A stretch of DNA of 64,000 nt from Dactylorhiza incarnata. Its lineage: Eukaryota; Streptophyta; Magnoliopsida; Asparagales; Orchidaceae. The notes beneath the pieces are model-generated. The model saw only the letters and a program-made list of their open reading frames with translations, was not told the origin of the DNA and searched no databases. A program made the position numbers and the translations under genes. Shown here piece after piece: positions 1 to 10,639 of the stretch (position 1 is the first letter of the stretch; the number at the start of each line of letters is the position of its first letter). The DNA lies in the NCBI GenBank assembly GCA_033032865.1, contig JAWHQI010000202.1, forward strand, positions 3,162,001 to 3,226,000, read 5' to 3'.

Positions 1-659
1 CTCGCCCTGTGGAATGAACGGGAGCGTGTCGACGTTCCGCCGGAGATAGACAAGGTCCATCCCGTACTGCAGAATGTATTGATGGAGTTTCGCCTCATGC
101 CCCCCAGGGTCGGGGGGCGGAAGGTTGACTCCTCCTCCTGCACCGGGGCGAGAAGGGTGTTACCTAGGCTCCCGCTGACGAAGATGAAGCGGCGAACCCA
201 TTCGTGGTTCTTGTTCGGGAGCCCGTAGTGTTTGAGGGGGCTTAGACCCGAGAAGAAGGAGATGCCGCCGGAGCAGCGGAAGGTGTAGAGTTTGCGGAAG
301 ACGGGCAGCGAGAACTCGATCCCTTCTTCTCGCAAGTAGCTCGCGTACCCGACCAGCATGGCTATGGAGTTGGGGTTGAGCTGGGCGGGCACGACCTCGT
401 AGTACCTGAAAGTCTGGCGCAACTCCGGCCAGATGGGGAGGCGAAAGCCCACCTCGAAGTGCTCTAGCGGGATCGCGAGAGCACAAGGCGAGATGGAGTT
501 CAGGCGCTCTTCAGGCCTGGGCTTTCGCCCCTCGAACCCCCCAGGGACGTAGTCGGCGACTGCCGTCAAATAGGCCTCTTCGGAGAGGTCGCAGGAATCA
601 AATACATGGTTGACGAACGCGCTGGCACACTTGCCCCTTCCTTCGGCATCGGCACCCAT
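1..659 (-). CDS. Putative gypsy-type transposon protein, N-terminal part (PF04195-like), runs off the left edge
   Basis: Read on the minus strand from an ATG at 659, a long open frame gives a protein start followed by a segment reading LEHFEVGFRLPIWPELRQTF, then a VPAQLNPNSIAMLVGY stretch (codons about 70-105). This is the typical core of the plant family 'putative gypsy type transposon' (PF04195), found in proteins encoded by Gypsy-related elements; its biochemical role is unknown. I chose the start at 659 because it is the first in-frame ATG below a TATA box at 768-781. Near 105-125 the best coding frame shifts (the stretch after it reads HEAKLHQYILQYGMDLVYL in another frame), so this copy is either broken or has an unrecognised intron. 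The gene continues beyond position 1. Family assignment is from motif memory, not a search. Confidence 0.6.
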   Translation of the reverse strand, partial: MGADAEGRGKCASAFVNHVFDSCDLSEEAYLTAVADYVPGGFEGRKPRPEERLNSISPCALAIPLEHFEVGFRLPIWPELRQTFRYYEVVPAQLNPNSIAMLVGYASYLREEGIEFSLPVFRKLYTFRCSGGISFFSGLSPLKHYGLPNKNHEWVRRFIFVSGSLGNTLLAPVQEEESTFRPPTLGGMRRNSINTFCSTGWTLSISGGTSTRSRSFHRA

Positions 660-767
660 CTCGCGAATGAGGGGAAAGAAAGGAGCAGCAAAGAAGGGGG
701 AGGTGCGAATGCTAGAAGCAAGGAAAGAGAGGGAGCGAATGGTGGTGTATTTATTACGGTGGTTGAA

Positions 768-781
768 GGGCCTATTTATAG
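768..781 (-). promoter_or_regulatory. TATA box of the PF04195-like gene
   Basis: On the minus strand the sequence reads CTATAAATAGG, a consensus plant TATA box about 110 bp upstream of the ATG at 659. The same CTATAAATAG core recurs on the plus strand at 3068-3077. Confidence 0.55.
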
Positions 782-939
782 AGGCATTAAACGACGTTTG
801 GGCTTTCGAGGCAACGGGAGGTGCGGATAGCAACCTGCGGCAGTCCGGCGCCTCGAAACCCGGTCCAAATCTCTCTCGCCCATTAATGGCGAGTGACCTA
901 TGACTATTCGCTCAACGGCTTTGCGAAAAGGGTTAGGAA

Positions 940-1034
940 AAGCATTCGCAAAGCATATCATTCGGCAGTACCTAGGCAGGTTATAAGAGAAGCAAAAATG
1001 GTCAGGTAAGCATTCGCAAAGCATATCATTCGGC
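940..1034. repeat. Pair of 27-bp direct repeats in the intergenic spacer
   Basis: A 27-bp sequence beginning AAGCATTCGCAAAGC occurs at 940-966 and again, identical by eye, at 1008-1034 (period 68 bp). It lies upstream of the TATA box of the PF04195-like gene and downstream of the three-exon gene. The rest of the spacer 660-1178 holds no ORF that looks coding. The ATTCGC core also recurs near 907 and at 2740-2880, so it is a regional motif. Confidence 0.7.
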
Positions 1035-1178
1035 GACAATCAGATAGGCTGAGGAAAGTAAACAGCGATAAATAGAGCATTCTCAGAATCATAATATACA
1101 AAGTTATTACAGACAAATATTAATGTTCGACACTCGCAGCGAGGCGGGTAGGGAAAGAAAGAGATTATGGCATCTAGG

Positions 1179-2476
1179 TCAGTACTCCACCCAAACCCAT
1201 CGACCTCGCTTTCGCGACCCTGCTTCTGGGGGCATTCGCTGACGGTAGTATGTCATCATGTTGGTGATCTCGTGGGAAGCCAGTTGGAGCTGGTCCCGGG
1301 CTCTCGCCGCGTGCCTTTCAGGCGACAGCTCCCCACCTTCGCCCCCCAGTCGCTCCACTGTCGCGAGAAGCCGCGAGTAGTCCCTCCGGAGTTCCTTCAG
1401 CTCGCGCTTGATCTCCAGCTTCTCCTCATCCACCTGGCCGGCAGCATTTCGCTGGAGGTGTATAAGCTTCCCAAAGATCTCCGTGATTCGCTCCTTCAGG
1501 GTCACGTGGTCAGATGAGTCACCCAAGAAGTCAGCGAGATCACTTGGGGAGGGAAGGGGCGAGAGCACCCCGTCTTCCCCCTCATAGTAGGACTCAAGGG
1601 GAGACCTCCCGATACCCTACGAGATTATAAAAGGATCAATACGATGAAGTTAGCGAATGCGGCAAGGACAAGATAGAGGCCTCACCTGGGGCAGGTACCC
1701 TGTGGCCTGAGGGGCGAGAAGTATGGGGGTGTACTTCGGGCAAACCGGCGAAAGGGGGGAAAACCTTCCCTTTTCCGGGGCGGAAAGGCGGGGGAGGAGG
1801 AGCCTGATCATCCGCCGGGGGATTCGCGTTATCTTCAGCACGGAGGTGCTGACCCGGCTCCCGCTCGGGGTGGACCCTCTTCTCATTCGCTGTAACAGAA
1901 AGGTTCCGCTGGGTTGGGGAAGGTGGAGGAATAGTGTCCCGTAGCGAGACGTCTGGGTTGAGGGCTGCAAAAAGTTGAGGGTCAGGAACAAGCCGTCTCA
2001 AAGGTAAATCGGAAGGATTCCAAAACTTACTGGACTGAAGTACGGTCTCGCCCGGAGGAGGGGGAGGAGCCAGGTCCAGATCTGGAGGAGGCCCCTCAGA
2101 CTCGGGGGGTGGCGCCGCGACACTATTCAAGACGACCGCGTGGTCATCCTCTGGCACCGAGGTTCCCTGCGAGTGGCCAAAGCAATTTTGGAATGAGGGT
2201 CCGAACTAAAAGGTAAGGCGGGAGGAATTCCCATACCTGGGTCCCGAGGTCAACAGGAGTACGCGCCGGAGATTCGAACACGGTCTCGCCTTTTTGACGA
2301 TTCAGCCGAATCGTCTTGGCTCGCCGCGAGACGTACGGGACGCTCGGATCTGGCTTAGATGTCAGCCAGGGAGCAAATCTGGCAGTTTTCGGGGCGGTTG
2401 CAACCTGGGCCGCGGCCAGGCGCTCGATCATCTCTTGCGAGAGGGGTTTCGCGGAAGGCTTATGAGAAGACATTGG
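1179..2476 (-). CDS. Three-exon transposon-related protein with proline-rich middle and C-terminal coiled coil
   Basis: Proposed exons on the minus strand are 2476-2237, 2166-1699 and 1616-1179, with a CAG|GTATGG donor, a CGCAG|GG acceptor, a second donor at GG|GTACC and a CGTAG|GG acceptor. These joins keep one frame and give about 381 residues. The start MSSHKPSAKPLSQEMIERL is favoured over upstream in-frame codons because it sits about 80 bp below a TATA box. Exon 2 is rich in proline (runs such as PPPPP) and has a charged segment; exon 3 is a heptad-like helix (KERITEIFGKLIHLQRN, EEKLEIKRELKELRRDYSRL) and ends VWVEY. Proteins of the PF04195 type often have such proline-rich and coiled-coil C-terminal parts, so this may be the counterpart of the gene at 1-659. 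No catalytic motif is visible. A stronger GT donor at 1685 would break the frame, so the second junction is uncertain. Confidence 0.5.
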
Positions 2477-2554
2477 AAGTGGCAAAAGGTCGGGAGAGAG
2501 AAGAAATCTTGAGCCAAAATGTGGAAGTGGTCCAGAAAAACCTGACACGGGATG

Positions 2555-2566
2555 TTTATATATAGG
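2555..2566 (-). promoter_or_regulatory. TATA box of the three-exon gene
   Basis: The minus strand reads CCTATATATAAACA about 80-90 bp upstream of the ATG at 2476, the right distance for a plant promoter with a short leader. Confidence 0.5.
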
Positions 2567-2639
2567 ATAACGGTGGGACCCACAGAATCTTGTGGGGTCC
2601 ACTCAACAAGCACTCACCAAATAAGGGGTTGGACTGTTC

Positions 2640-2930
2640 TTTCCGAGTGGACGAGCCACTCGCAAAGAGCGGGGATTGTGTACAACCCGTATTTGGCGAG
2701 TGGGTCCCTCGAGTCAGTTGATGGGACAGGGGTCAGCCAGACCATTCGCCCGTACCGAGACAGGAAAAAGGATCCCCAGATTAGTGGGGGTAGGCTGCAG
2801 GCGAGTGGGAGCCTGACGAGTGGTGCCTCCACGGACCATTCGCTCAGAGGCTTGATCATTCGCCCAGTCAGGCGGGAACTCGGCGAGTGGTTCCCTCACG
2901 GACCACTCGCCCAGAAGGCAGTGAGGAGGA
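2640..2930. repeat. Cluster of CGAGTGG / CCACTCG / CCATTCGC motifs
   Basis: About ten short copies of CGAGTGG, its complement CCACTCG and the variant CATTCGC lie in both orientations between the minus-strand TATA box near 2560 and a plus-strand TATA-like site at 3068. Adjacent opposite copies could form hairpins. No convincing ORF overlaps. It is probably the U3-like regulatory region of an LTR or a divergent promoter. Confidence 0.5.
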
Positions 2931-3059
2931 AATGACCACAATACCCCTTGTGGTCTGCATATAGCCCTTCAGAACAGCGGAGTTAAGCTATTCGTAGACC
3001 AATTTGGAGTGCATTTTGTAAAATTAAAAGGCGGATTCATGCTATTTGCAGACCAGCCT

Positions 3060-3357
3060 AAGAAAAACTATAAATAGACCCTTAAGGGCACCTTGGAGGA
3101 GATCCGATTTTAGAGAATCCTCTCCTCTAGGCTAGTTTTGGTTGGCAGCCCGTGCCCTCCAAGGTGCCCGGTTGAGCTTTGGTTTGGGAGGGGAAGCTCT
3201 CTAAGATCTTCCGGGTGTGTGGCGGGACCTCCTCGCTTCAGCCTTGGGTCTATTCCGTTTCCAGCATCCACCGTCAAGAGAGTCTAGTGAGGGAGAAATA
3301 AGCATCGGCTACACCCCCAGTGGGTCCGAACTCAAGAGACCAGTTGCTGGTTTCAAC
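3060..3357 (+). promoter_or_regulatory. Plus-strand TATA box and leader-like fragment of unidentified origin
   Basis: CTATAAATAG at 3068-3077 is followed by a GC-rich leader-like stretch with no long ORF. The layout (TATA box, then about 280 bp) resembles the U3/R start of an LTR in plus orientation, but I found no second copy in the window. It ends abruptly at about 3358, where Sire-2 LTR sequence begins. Confidence 0.35.
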
Positions 3358-4849
3358 AGTGGGTACTTCCATCTTCTACCACCTAGTAGGGATGCACCAT
3401 TGTGCCTGAGTCTTTTAGTAAAGAGACTTTTAGAACCACTGATCTTTTGATAAGGAGATCATGAACTAAGAGATCTTTTGATAAGGAGATCTTGAACCAC
3501 CAGATCTTTTGATAAGGAGATCTTGAACCACTGAATCCTTTGAAGAGGGATTAATAAAACTCTTTTACAGAAGGGAATTAGAAGGAGAAGGAAGAAGAGA
3601 AATGGTGTAGGAATTATGTTCTCAGAATTCTTATAAAGGTTGTATGATACACAGCTTCTTGTATCTATCACTGGATCTGCTCTTGATTTACAACTGCTTA
3701 TGAAAGTGATGATTTGCAAGAGCTTTGATTGTCAGATCCTTTGTGTTTCTGCTGATTGAGATATGGTTGTTATGAGATGGTGAAGAAGAACAGCTTTCAG
3801 ATCCTTTGTACTTTTCTTCTGATAAAGCTCATCCTGCTATATGATTGTAATGAAGAGCTGTTGTTCTTCTCTTCCTGGTATATTCTCAGTTAGGGTTCCT
3901 CAGGGCGGAAGAAGAGAAGCACTTGAGAGAATATGATGGCCAATTCTAATGAATGCATTCGTTTTCTCTTTATTCTCATCCCTTTTATTGTCCAGTTCAA
4001 TTTGAATTTCTTTTCCTTTTCTGGAAAGAGCTGCAAAGGTATTTTTGTCTAGACATTTACATCCCTCTTTCCTTCTTTAATTCCCGACCCATCCACCAAC
4101 ATAAAACTTGTTTCTAAGAAAGCTTTTCTTTGTCCTTTATTAATTCTTCATTCCATTTGATGTAATTAAGGAGCCGTTGGAGAACGGCCTTGAGAGAGGT
4201 GGGCCATGAGAGAGGGTCCAAAAATGACAGCTAAAAAGGTTTCCCTTTTCAAATTATGTTCGACGTAGCGTCGAGTTCACTTCCACTCTTATCGACGCAC
4301 CTTCGAGTTCTTGTAGGAGCACCTTCAAATTCATCCTTGCTCTGACTATGCTAGTCGATGTTGCATCGATACCCTATCGACATAACCATCGAGTTGAAGG
4401 TATGACTCTGAGTTTCATTATCTGCGTCAAGATGAAGTCGACGTTGTGTCGACTTTAAATTACTTCGACAAATACTTCCTTTTGCGCAGAGTTGATGTAG
4501 AAGCTGCGTCGACTTCATCAAGTACTTCGACAAGTCCATGGCCTCTACGTCGATATCTATTCGATGTAATGTCGACTTGGATTACTTCGACATAAGGGTG
4601 AACTACTTGGACTTCTAGTCAGAATAGAGTCGACAATAACTTGACGTTGCATCGAATTCTATTCGACGCAAGTGTTGACTTTGCCCAAATTTTGCTTCTC
4701 TTGACTTGGTCTTGACACCAAAGGTTGAGTGTGATATCCTAAGACATCTAATGACTACATTACCCTCACTATATAATGGGTAATTCATTCCTAAGAGAAA
4801 AAATCACATTTAGGTAATTTGTTGAGTTAATTCAAGGCTTTTCCCAACA
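3358..4849 (-). repeat. Sire-2 3' LTR, truncated at its outer end
   Basis: The stretch aligns by eye with 31190-32683, for example the shared blocks around TCTTCTACCACCT and the repeated GATCTTTTGATAAGGAG units at 3437-3540. The inner end reads ...TTTTCCCAACA followed by the purine tract complement. The outer 260 bp of the full LTR copy (30931-31190) has no counterpart here; unrelated sequence begins at about 3358. Confidence 0.75.
4258..4680. repeat. Array of TCGACG palindromic motifs in the Sire-2 LTR
   Basis: Over about 420 bp there are more than fifteen TCGA-containing units, many arranged as TCGACG-n3-CGTCGA or degraded versions (GTCGACGTTGTGTCGAC near 4438; CGTCGATATCTATTCGATG near 4551). 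The same array is in the right LTR at 32090-32510 and in the internal region at 6900-7240. Confidence 0.75.
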
Positions 4850-4863
4850 ATCTCCCCCTATTT
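4850..4863 (-). other. Sire-2 polypurine tract
   Basis: On the minus strand the sequence is AAATAGGGGGAGAT directly before TGTTGGG, the LTR start. This is the usual plus-strand primer of Copia elements. Confidence 0.75.
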
Positions 4864-5039
4864 ATCTTAACAAAATTACAATTTGAATAAAGTGATTTTA
4901 CACATTCCTCTTATATAATCAAGAATACATCCAAAACAATATATACAAAAGAAAATAATTGACTGAAAACTCAGAAAATATATAACTCTCCATAGCTGTC
5001 TTCCAGGAAGAAAAAATTTCCTTATAGAGTACCTGAGCC

Positions 5040-6761
5040 TCATTGCTCCTTCTCAGGAGTTCGTCTTTTCCTTGAAAATGAAGAAACTTTCCTTGGGGCA
5101 ATCTGCAAGGGCTCATCATTTTCTTTAGTAGTAACATCTTTGGGAAGCTTCCCCTGAGAGTGTGCATTATCTTCAGTCTGCTAGACAGCATCCTGAGCAA
5201 TCTTGGCTACTTGATCTAGCTCTGATTCATTCTGAGGCTCTTCCTGAAACACTCCTGTACTCACAACTTCCATTTCAGTATCCAAACCTCTTTGAACAAC
5301 TAGAGCAAGCTCCCCCTGAACTACTGAAGGATCCCCCTGATCTACTGCATTTAATTTCTCCTCATTCACATTTGACAGATACAAATTTACATCTGCCATC
5401 TCTTTGTCAATCTCCTCATTATCTGCTTGTACTCTTTCTTCATCATTCTGTTTTTCTGGAGCAGACTCCCCCTGATCTGTAGGCTCCCCCTGGATCTGTG
5501 CACCTTAGAAGGAGGTCTTTTTGTCAGGAACATGAGCATCACGAACACCCTGTTCACTCAAAATCTAGAACAGGTCTTTCTTCCTCCAATAGGTTCTCCC
5601 CCTTCTTAACCTTGCTGGCTAGAGAGGTTAAGAATTCCTTTGTGACCATGGAGGAAGATATAAAATCTTTGAGGCTCTGGAGAGATCTTTTAAAGGATAA
5701 TAGTTCACCCTCCATTTGTGAGTATTTTCTATCAAACCTTCTTCCTGAGAGGCCACCTGATCTGCAAATGTGGAGGAGGGAATGCCAACTGCCTTTGAGA
5801 TGATTTCCTCAAGATCAATCTTGGGGATATGAGAGGTAGATGGAGGGAATTCTTCTTGGATAGGAGAGAGTGGCTGATAAAACTCTAGTGAGACATGAAT
5901 AGGTGGAGGAAGTGGAGTAAATGTGGATGGTAGCTGATGGGGAAGTTGGGAAGATGGCTCTGGGTCAGATGGGTATTGGTGTTGTTGTTGTTGAGATGGA
6001 ATATCCTCATGATGGAGATCTAGAACAGTGTCCAGAGGAGGTGGAGATAGAGGAGGAGCGATATTACCCCTTGGATGGTCTGGTAGTCGCCTTTCAGGCT
6101 CTTGAGGAGGAGGAGATGGAGGAGGTGAAGCAGGGGCTTGACCAGGCTTTAAGATTTGTCTGGTCATTTAGAGAATATTCCAATGTTTATTCTCTTTCCA
6201 GGAGGAATAGGCACTCATTTTGACTTGCAGATGCTTGAGTAATGTTGAAAGAGCACTTGGCTCATTATTCCCATATAATCATTCTCTTTATGAGCATACT
6301 TATGCCCAATCATCTTCAGAAGGCATCTCCCCCAATTTATCTTCTTCTTGAGGACAAGAGTGCCCATAATCTGCAGCTGCTACTTTGGAATTGCATCATG
6401 GGCTGAGATTTATATGTCTGTCTTTCTTATATTGCATAATTTCTAGGACATTTTTTGTCTCCTCTCGTGTCAGTTCTTCTGAGTCACTTCCAGTAGGTAG
6501 ATCAAATGTTTGGGACAAGAGCTCATCAGTTATACTGATAATTTGTCCGGAAACTGTCCCTTGAAGGGACCCATCATCTGCAACATGTACACTATCATTG
6601 AAATCTGTAAGTTCTACATCTAGAATCTTACACCTTGTTGAAATAAGCTTAGTCCATCCAGCATCCTGAAATTAGCTAAGTATAGCTTTGAAGCTCTCGG
6701 CAGCTGCGCTGAACAAATCAATATCTACATCGAACCCTGAATTAATCTTAGGAGGGGCCAT
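5040..6761 (-). pseudogene. Sire-2 env-like (third) ORF, broken
   Basis: A minus-strand reading frame starts MAPPKINSGFDVDIDLFSAA at 6761, matching in position and opening residues the env-like ORF of Sire-4 (MAPSPHPKIG... at 19897). It meets a stop at 6672-6674 and then continues in pieces: an acidic segment, a proline-rich segment (6167-5628, with PPPSPPP and a QQQQ run), an acidic stretch at 5399-5181 and a basic tail ending KRRTPEKEQ with a stop at 5040. The Sire-4 counterpart also ends in a basic tail. Sireviruses often carry such an ORF after pol; its function is unknown and I see no convincing signal peptide or membrane helix. Several frame changes show it is not functional. Confidence 0.6.
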
Positions 6762-6899
6762 TGATTGAGATTGGATGTACCTGCAAAGAAAGAGAAAACG
6801 AGAGCGAGAACGGGGGGCACAGGAGAGCTGGAGAACAAGAGAGCAAAAGAGCAAGATGAAGAGAATTCAAAAGCGTAAATGTTTCGATGCAGTAATTGC

Positions 6900-7240
6900 T
6901 TAAAAGTAGATGAATCGCCCAACTTAGGGTTTAGGTCGAAGCACCGTCGATAACACTTATTATTTGGCGCACAAAGCTGTGTCGAGATTGCTTCTAGAAG
7001 CAATTCTGCGCCCGCTGATATATCGACGTTGCGTCGACTCGTACTCGAGTAGCTTCGAGACTATCCAGAGACCCTAAGTCGATGTAGTCCTATCGTATGC
7101 GTCGATATGATCTTGATGCTGCGTTGAAATCTATTTGAATTGCCCACTCTGAATGCTTCTTGACGCTGGCCTCGAATAGACATTGATGGTACGTCGACTT
7201 CTATTCGACGCACCACTTAATTAACAGATCTATTTCTTTA
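6900..7240. repeat. Internal TCGACG palindrome array upstream of the Sire-2 env-like ORF
   Basis: Between the end of gag (7434) and the env-like start (6761) lies non-coding DNA with repeated TCGACG/CGTCGA units (for example near 7022, 7080, 7098 and 7192). It is the same motif as in the LTR at 4258-4680. The pol genes would normally lie between gag and this array; they are missing. Confidence 0.65.
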
Positions 7241-7433
7241 GAAAATTCTTGTTGTTTTTCCCACCAATTATATTTATTGAAAATAGATCATAATATAATG
7301 TAATAAATATTAAGGAGGATTCAAGGTAGAAATTACTCCCTTAAATGAATTTTATTCCTTATTCATGACCTACATCTTTCTTCCCACTCAATTTTCTCCT
7401 GTTTGGCACCCTACCTAACCCTGCACAAGTAGT

Positions 7434-9294
7434 TTAAACATTAGAAGGAAACCAGGTTACTTTAGGCCCTTTGCTTTTACCACTGTAGGGTTCAATGAAA
7501 GAATAGAAGGGTCTTTCATGATACCCTTTGGGATGATAAGGAATGGATTTCCCAAACCTATTATCTTGATACTTAAAATGAGAATAAAATGTATCTAAAT
7601 AAAGAAGATCAGCAAAGTGTTTTATTGACATAGGTCTTGCTCTAATCTTTTGGTTTGGATTATTTGATTTCTCTACATGATTCTTGCCTAGGGGTTTTTC
7701 CTTTTTATTCAGATTTACCTTTTTAGGTTTATCTATCCTATCTGGGTAACTGCTCTCCTTACCCTTGGATGATACATTTTTCTCACTTGATTTGTACTCA
7801 CTATGTCTAACAAAGGATAATGGATTTTTCCAGGCTGGTTTCCTAGATGTTTCTGTGCTAGTGGAGGGCTCTGCTCCTAACCTTAGATGATTAAATCTCA
7901 TAGAGAGATTTTCTGTGATATCCTTGAGCTTCTGACTCCTCCCATTGAGTGAGTCCTCAAAGGCCCTTGCCTTTGCTAGCTCTTCTTTTAGATTTGTGTT
8001 TTCCTTTCTAAGCTTAATCAATTCTAACTCTTTATTATTAATTTCATTTGTTAGATTTTGATTTATTAGGAGTATTTCATTTTTCTTAAGATTCTATAAT
8101 TTAGTTCTAACTGTGTTTAACTCTTTTTCTACCCTAAGATGTTCAATGCAGAAATCTTTAAAACATGATTTAAAATCATCTGAAGTGATGTCAAAATCAT
8201 CAAAAATAGATACCTGTTCATCTTCATCATCTGATGACATCCCAAGAGCCATCATGCAGGCTGCTACTGCTTCTTCTTCATCATCACTCTCAGATGATGA
8301 GGAGCTTAATTCTGCTTCAGAATCACTCCAATTTTCTGCAATGAAGCCCTTGGCCTTCTTCTCGTCCTTTCCTCTGAAGGACTTCTTCTTCTTGTCCTCT
8401 TTGCTGCTGCTTTTTCCCTTTGCTCTTGTGGGCACTCAGGAGAAATGTGCCCTGGTTTGTTGTAGGTATAGCAGATAATCTCCTACCTTTGATTTTTATC
8501 ATACCTGGGCCTTGAATCCCTTTATTTTCTCATTGAGTCCTCAATCTTGACCCACTTCTTGAATCTTCTTGCTACCAGACTGAACATTTCATCCTCAGGA
8601 GTAGAGGGCTCTCCTTCAGCAGCTTTCAGAGCTAGGATCCTTTGGATAGGAGCTTGAGTGGTTTCCCTCTCTTCTGACTCAACCCTATTTTTCAGTAACA
8701 TCTCATAAGACTTAAGCTTTCCTAGCAAAGCTTCAGTTGAGATCTCTCTGTGGCATCTGGATTCTCTAATTGCCCAGATCCTTGAATCCCATGAGCTAGG
8801 GAAGCACATAAGAATTTTATCATTAATTTCAGTCAAGGATATTTCCTTGTCTAAGCCTATGAGCTCATTAATGATAAGACTGAATCTGTCATACATATAA
8901 GCAACAGATTCTTCAGCTTTCTTTTCAAAGTTCTCATAATGGGATATGAGAAGGGACTTTTTGTCCTTTCTTTCATCAACACTTCCTTCCAATATTGTGG
9001 TGAGTGGTCCCATATTTCTTTTGCTGATTGGCACTCAGCAACCTTCTAAAAAATGTCACCTAACATTGTTGACACCAGAATATTCATGGCCTTGGCATCA
9101 CATGCCTTGAACTTCTTCTCAGCCTCTGTCCATTCATTTCTTGGGACAACCTCTGTTGTTGAGGATTCTCCTCCCTTTTGTCTTACTAGAGCTTGAGGAC
9201 CTGTGAGAAGAACATTGTAGATGTCTTCATCTATTGAATTCATATAGAGACTTATTCTGGCCTTCCATAGTGTGAACTTTTTCAAGTTACACAC
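7434..9294 (-). pseudogene. Sire-2 gag, main part
   Basis: This continues the gag frame that opens at 30831 on the far side of Sire-3. Pieces on the minus strand are 9315-9046 (the segment ending FTLWKARISLYMNSIDEDIY near its start is the usual Copia gag N-terminus), 9034-8522 (UBN2-like helical region, KSYEMLLKNR), a zinc-knuckle relic near 8440-8480 (CYTYNKPGHISPEC, where the second Cys is Tyr), 8435-8094 (acidic, Ser-rich) and 8021-7434 (coiled-coil start, basic middle, ending KVTWFPSNV). Stops and frame changes near 9046, 8490 and 8096 disable it. The sequence just past the stop keeps a TTGTGCAGG, like the gag-pol junctions of the other elements, but no pol follows. Confidence 0.75.
9290..9294. 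repeat. Target-site duplication of Sire-3, left copy
   Basis: CACAC directly precedes the Sire-3 LTR and matches CACAC at 30791-30795. Joining the flanks at one copy keeps the Sire-2 gag frame open. Confidence 0.8.
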
Positions 9295-9479
9295 TGTTGG
9301 GAATCTTGCCCACATGATTCCTGATTTGAAGAAGTCACCAAGTCAAGAAAACTTCACTTTGTATTTGATAAATTCATTAGCTCATAATCTCAGGAAGTTA
9401 AAGGAATGTCGTCGAGAAGAATATGAGATATCGTCGACAAAGTATGCTTGTCATCATGATGATGAGCAAAGCAAATGCT

Positions 9480-9725
9480 GAGACTTGGCGAGTTCATCGA
9501 ACATAGAATGCAGTTCGTCGAACGCAGAATGAAGTTTGTCGAACGAAGAGACAAAATAGAAGCAAACGCCGAGACTTGGCAAGTTCGTCGAACGAAGAAT
9601 GAAGTTCGTCGAACGCTGAATGAAGTTCGTCGAACGCAGAGACGGGATAGAAGAATAAAGTTTGTCGAACGCAGAATGCTGTTCGTCAAAAGCAGAATGA
9701 AGTTCGTCGAACGCAGAGAAGACAT
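9480..9725. repeat. GTTCGTCGAACGCAGA repeat array in the Sire-3 LTR
   Basis: About ten copies of (A)GTTCGTCGAACGCAGAATGA or close variants occur at irregular 20-45 bp spacing. The core GTTCG-T-CGAAC is a perfect odd palindrome. The second LTR has the same array at 28985-29215. Confidence 0.85.
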
Positions 9726-10304
9726 GAAGATACCGAAGGATGGAATGTCGTCGAGAAGATGCAGTATCATCAACACCATCAAAGTAGCCTTGTTGTCGAG
9801 AAGAATAGACATCGTCATAAGGAAGGCATGACGTCGAGAAGACTGAAGAAGGATAGCTGAAGACAAGCAGTTGCTAAAGCATAGTTGGTCGACATGATAT
9901 CGCTCATGTCGTCGAATGAACAAAGTGATTAAGATGACAGTCTGCAAGAAAAGAGATCACGACGACACGGTCAGAGATTGCATATCGTCGTACATGCAGA
10001 AACGTTGGGATATCTCATATCGTCGAGATACCAACATCAAAGGCAGAAGCTAGAAGACTTGAAGATCCACCAAGGCCTAAGGCATCGACAAAGTCATGTC
10101 GTCGAGATATTATCCATATCATCATAATGCTGTCAGTATCGGCATGAAGCTGGAAATATCGTCGAGACGGAATGCAAATATTGCGGACGCGCTATCAGCA
10201 ATTAATGTCGCCGCCTGATTGTCCAATCAGCGCATGCTCTTAAGGAATGGGGCGTCTGACACTTAAGGAACTTTTTCAGAAGTCCGTTGGGAGCCTCGCA
10301 GTCT

Positions 10305-10311
10305 TATAAAA
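10305..10311 (+). promoter_or_regulatory. TATA box of the Sire-3 LTR
   Basis: TATAAAA lies about 1 kb into the LTR, and the other LTR keeps TATAAAA near 29790. Transcription would start about 30 bp downstream, leaving a 950-bp R/U5 region. Confidence 0.55.
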
Positions 10312-10639
10312 TAGATAAGAGGTTGCCCTAAAGCAATAATCATCAATCAAAAAAGAATCCCGCCGTTGCTTCAATACAACAGTACATTCTGCGGAGGAGA
10401 AGAAGAAAAAGTAGAGAACAAGAATCAAGCGTTCTCAGAAGAATCAGTCATCTGATCGACTGATAAGAAGTCGTTCCTCATCTGGCTAAGAGAACAGATT
10501 GAAGAAGAATTGCGCTTTCAAGATCTGAATCAGAAACATCTTCTTCAACCCCAAGAAGCTGATCTCCATCAAACTAAGTTGCCGATCTTCATCAGGCAGA
10601 AGAAACAGTGTTCATTACTGTAAAAATTTTATTGTTGTA

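Noticed and set aside
9475..9831. Open frame rich in ERRMKFVERR-type repeats
   Set aside because: It is the translation of the GTTCGTCGAACGCAGA LTR array; equivalent frames appear in the other LTR and on both strands.
9480..10180. Regular short repeats resembling a CRISPR array
   Set aside because: Unit spacing is irregular, repeats drift and the context is a plant LTR with TG..CA ends and a target duplication.
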